A stretch of DNA of 64,000 nt from Nitrosomonadales bacterium (GTDB taxonomy: Bacteria > Pseudomonadota > Gammaproteobacteria > Burkholderiales > Gallionellaceae): positions 1 through 64,000 of the forward strand of contig JACOUM010000010.1 of assembly GCA_016177795.1 (NCBI GenBank). Reading direction: 5' to 3'. A program made the translations under genes and the position numbers. The notes beneath the pieces are model-generated. The model saw only the letters and a program-made list of their open reading frames with translations, was not told the origin of the DNA and did not search any database. This document shows positions 62,406 through 64,000 of the stretch, in pieces (within the stretch, counting starts at the first letter, position 1; the number at the start of each line of letters is the position of its first letter).

Positions 62406-63779
62406 TCATTTTTCACCTTTCACTTGTTTGGCTGGACGCTTCCATCCGGCAACCGTCACCTGTTTGCTGCGCGACAGGGTAAGTCCGCCCTGCGGCGCAT
62501 CTTTGGTGATGGTTGATCCGGCGCCGATGGTTGCCCCATTGCCCACCGTCACCGGTGCGACCAGCTGCGTGGCCGAACCGATGAACACATCGTCCCCGAT
62601 GACGGTGCGGTGCTTGTTCGCGCCGTCGTAGTTGCAGGTAATGGTGCCCGCGCCGATGTTGACGCAGCTGCCCACCGTGCTGTCGCCGATGTAGCTGAGG
62701 TGGTTGGCCTTGCTGCCCTGCGCGATCTCGCTGTTCTTGACCTCGACGAAATTGCCGATGTGCACATCGGCGTGCAACCGCGTGCCGGGGCGCAGGCGCG
62801 CATACGGACCGATATGGCAGTTGGCGCCCACTTCGCTGCTGTCGATCAGGCTGTACGGCGCGATGTGCGTTCCGTCTGCGATGCTGGCGTTCCTGATGAT
62901 GCTGTACGCGCCCACATGCACGTTATTGCCCAGCGCTACGTCGCCCTCGAAGATGCAGCCGACATCGATCTCGACATCGCGCCCGCAATTCAGTCGGCCG
63001 CGCACATCGATGCGCGCCGGATCGGCCAGCGTCACGCCGTGCGCCAGCAGGCGCGATGCCTCGACCTGCTGCCGGGTGCGCTCCAGCGCCGCCAGTTGCG
63101 CCTTGCTGTTGATTCCGTGAATTTCCCACTCGTGGGCGGGTTGTACGGTATGCACCGCGATGCCCTGTTGCACCGCCATGGCGACAATGTCGGTCAGATA
63201 GTATTCACCCTGTGCGTTGTTGTTCTGCAGCTTCGCCAGCCATTCGCGCAGCTTGCCGGTCGGTGCCAGCAGGATGCCGGTGTTTACTTCGCGGATCCCG
63301 CGCTGCTCCGGTGACGCATCCTTCTCTTCGACGATAGCGAGTACATCGCCCTGATGGTTGCGCACGATGCGCCCGTAGCCTGCCGGGTTATCCAGATTGA
63401 CGGTCAGCAACACCAGCCCGTCGCCCGCCTGCTGCATCTGGTGCAGGGTGCTGTGCTGAATCAGCGGCACGTCGCCGTACAACACCATTGTCTGCCCATC
63501 GTCTGCCAGCAGCGGCATCGCCTGCTGCACCGCATGGCCGGTGCCGAGCTGCGGTTCCTGAATGACGAACTTCGCCGGGTACTGCTGCATCGCCTGCGGT
63601 ACCGCTTCGCCGCCATGCCCGTACACCACGCAAATCTGCTGCGGCCGCAGCGCGACCGCGCAGTCCAGCACATGCTGAAGCAGCGGCTTGCCCGCCAGCG
63701 CGTGCAGCACCTTGGGCTTTTCCGAATACATGCGCGTGCCCTTGCCGGCGGCGAGAATGACGATATTCAACAAATTCAT
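62406..63779 (-). CDS. glmU: Bifunctional UDP-GlcNAc pyrophosphorylase/GlcN-1-P acetyltransferase
   Basis: GlmU acetylates glucosamine-1-phosphate and couples it to UTP. The 457-residue protein has the N-terminal uridyltransferase signature [18 protein letters not shown] and YGDVPLI. A C-terminal left-handed beta helix of hexapeptide repeats follows ([24 protein letters not shown]), with the active-site region [29 protein letters not shown]. It is full length and is followed by glmS in the same direction, a common pairing. Confidence 0.98.
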   Translation of the reverse strand: MNLLNIVILAAGKGTRMYSEKPKVLHALAGKPLLQHVLDCAVALRPQQICVVYGHGGEAVPQAMQQYPAKFVIQEPQLGTGHAVQQAMPLLADDGQTMVLYGDVPLIQHSTLHQMQQAGDGLVLLTVNLDNPAGYGRIVRNHQGDVLAIVEEKDASPEQRGIREVNTGILLAPTGKLREWLAKLQNNNAQGEYYLTDIVAMAVQQGIAVHTVQPAHEWEIHGINSKAQLAALERTRQQVEASRLLAHGVTLADPARIDVRGRLNCGRDVEIDVGCIFEGDVALGNNVHVGAYSIIRNASIADGTHIAPYSLIDSSEVGANCHIGPYARLRPGTRLHADVHIGNFVEVKNSEIAQGSKANHLSYIGDSTVGSCVNIGAGTITCNYDGANKHRTVIGDDVFIGSATQLVAPVTVGNGATIGAGSTITKDAPQGGLTLSRSKQVTVAGWKRPAKQVKGEK

Positions 63780-63912
63780 ATTCTGCTTTCTGAAGATGCC
63801 TGATTATAAACACAAGCGATGGCCTGCGGGGGCGGCCGGGATTTAGGCCACCGCATTTCGTGGCGATCCGTTAAAATTGCGCAAATTTTTTTGACTACCC
63901 GATTCCGACATC

Positions 63913-64000
63913 ATGAACCTGTCTTCCAACGCCCCACCCGCCGAGCGACGCGGTAAAGTGCTCTCCACCGTCCTTTTCGGCAGCCGCTGGCTGCAAGTCC
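63913..64000 (+). CDS. UPF0114/YqhA-like protein, cut by the window edge
   Basis: Only 29 codons are visible (MNLSSNAPPAERRGKVLSTVLFGSRWLQV). The STVLFGSRWLQ segment resembles the N-terminus of UPF0114 (YqhA) membrane proteins. It is divergent from glmU. The identification rests on a short stretch. Confidence 0.45.
   Translation, partial: MNLSSNAPPAERRGKVLSTVLFGSRWLQV

Overview
The window looks like a chromosomal segment of a GC-rich Gram-negative bacterium, most likely a betaproteobacterium of the Gallionella/Sideroxydans/Nitrosomonas type. This is inferred from gene content: a dTDP-rhamnose cluster, a DUF3683-type FAD/Fe-S oxidoreductase, twin LpxL-type acyltransferases and glmU-glmS. No rRNA, tRNA or CRISPR array was seen.

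Region 1 (1-8.2 kb, + strand) is a surface polysaccharide operon: methyltransferase, acyltransferase-3, NAD epimerase, rfbB-rfbD-(four-helix-bundle gene)-rfbA-rfbC, and cysC. Region 2 (8.2-18.1 kb) holds a PilZ-like protein, a 273-bp MITE-like palindrome, a 1349-residue FAD/Fe-S/CCG oxidoreductase, a YcgR-like PilZ protein and a P-type cation ATPase. Region 3 (18.1-25.7 kb, - strand) looks like an osmoadaptation cluster: a GpgS-like glycosyltransferase, a CmpX/MscS-like channel, a second glycosyltransferase, an MPG phosphatase-glycerate kinase fusion, and a KefB-like antiporter. Region 4 (26.2-29.2 kb) is metK and two LpxL-type acyltransferases.

Region 5 (29,340-60,496) is a 31.2-kb Tn7-like transposon lying 24 bp downstream of the glmS stop. 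It has TTAAAGTCGTAAATT repeats at both ends and a 5-bp direct repeat GCCGC. Its core is tnsA-tnsB-tnsC, tniQ with a small HTH gene, and a 5'-truncated tnsD. The cargo is a defence and stress island: truncated E1/ThiF protein, DUF5655-like nuclease, nuc-SRAP-lexA-umuD-umuC SOS cassette with two LexA-type operators, type III restriction-modification, a histidine kinase paired with a membrane-anchored receiver protein, an Abi_C protein paired with a large membrane protein, and an IS110-family IS. Remnants of HU and ettA lie among them. Region 6 (60.5-64 kb) is glmS, glmU and the start of a UPF0114-like gene.

The most unusual signal is a short palindromic repeat with the core TAAC-stem-loop-GTTAGCCTNCGCCG. 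It lies between a complete gene and a diverged remnant of that gene's own end at three loci: rfbB 5', metK 3' and glmS 3'. The two 3' remnants differ from the functional copies almost only at synonymous positions. The Tn7-like element sits inside the glmS copy of this repeat. A second repeat family, a GGGGAGT-type heptad, is embedded in or at the edge of several genes. It flanks the four-helix-bundle gene in inverted orientation and appears to supply that gene's ribosome binding site and start codon.
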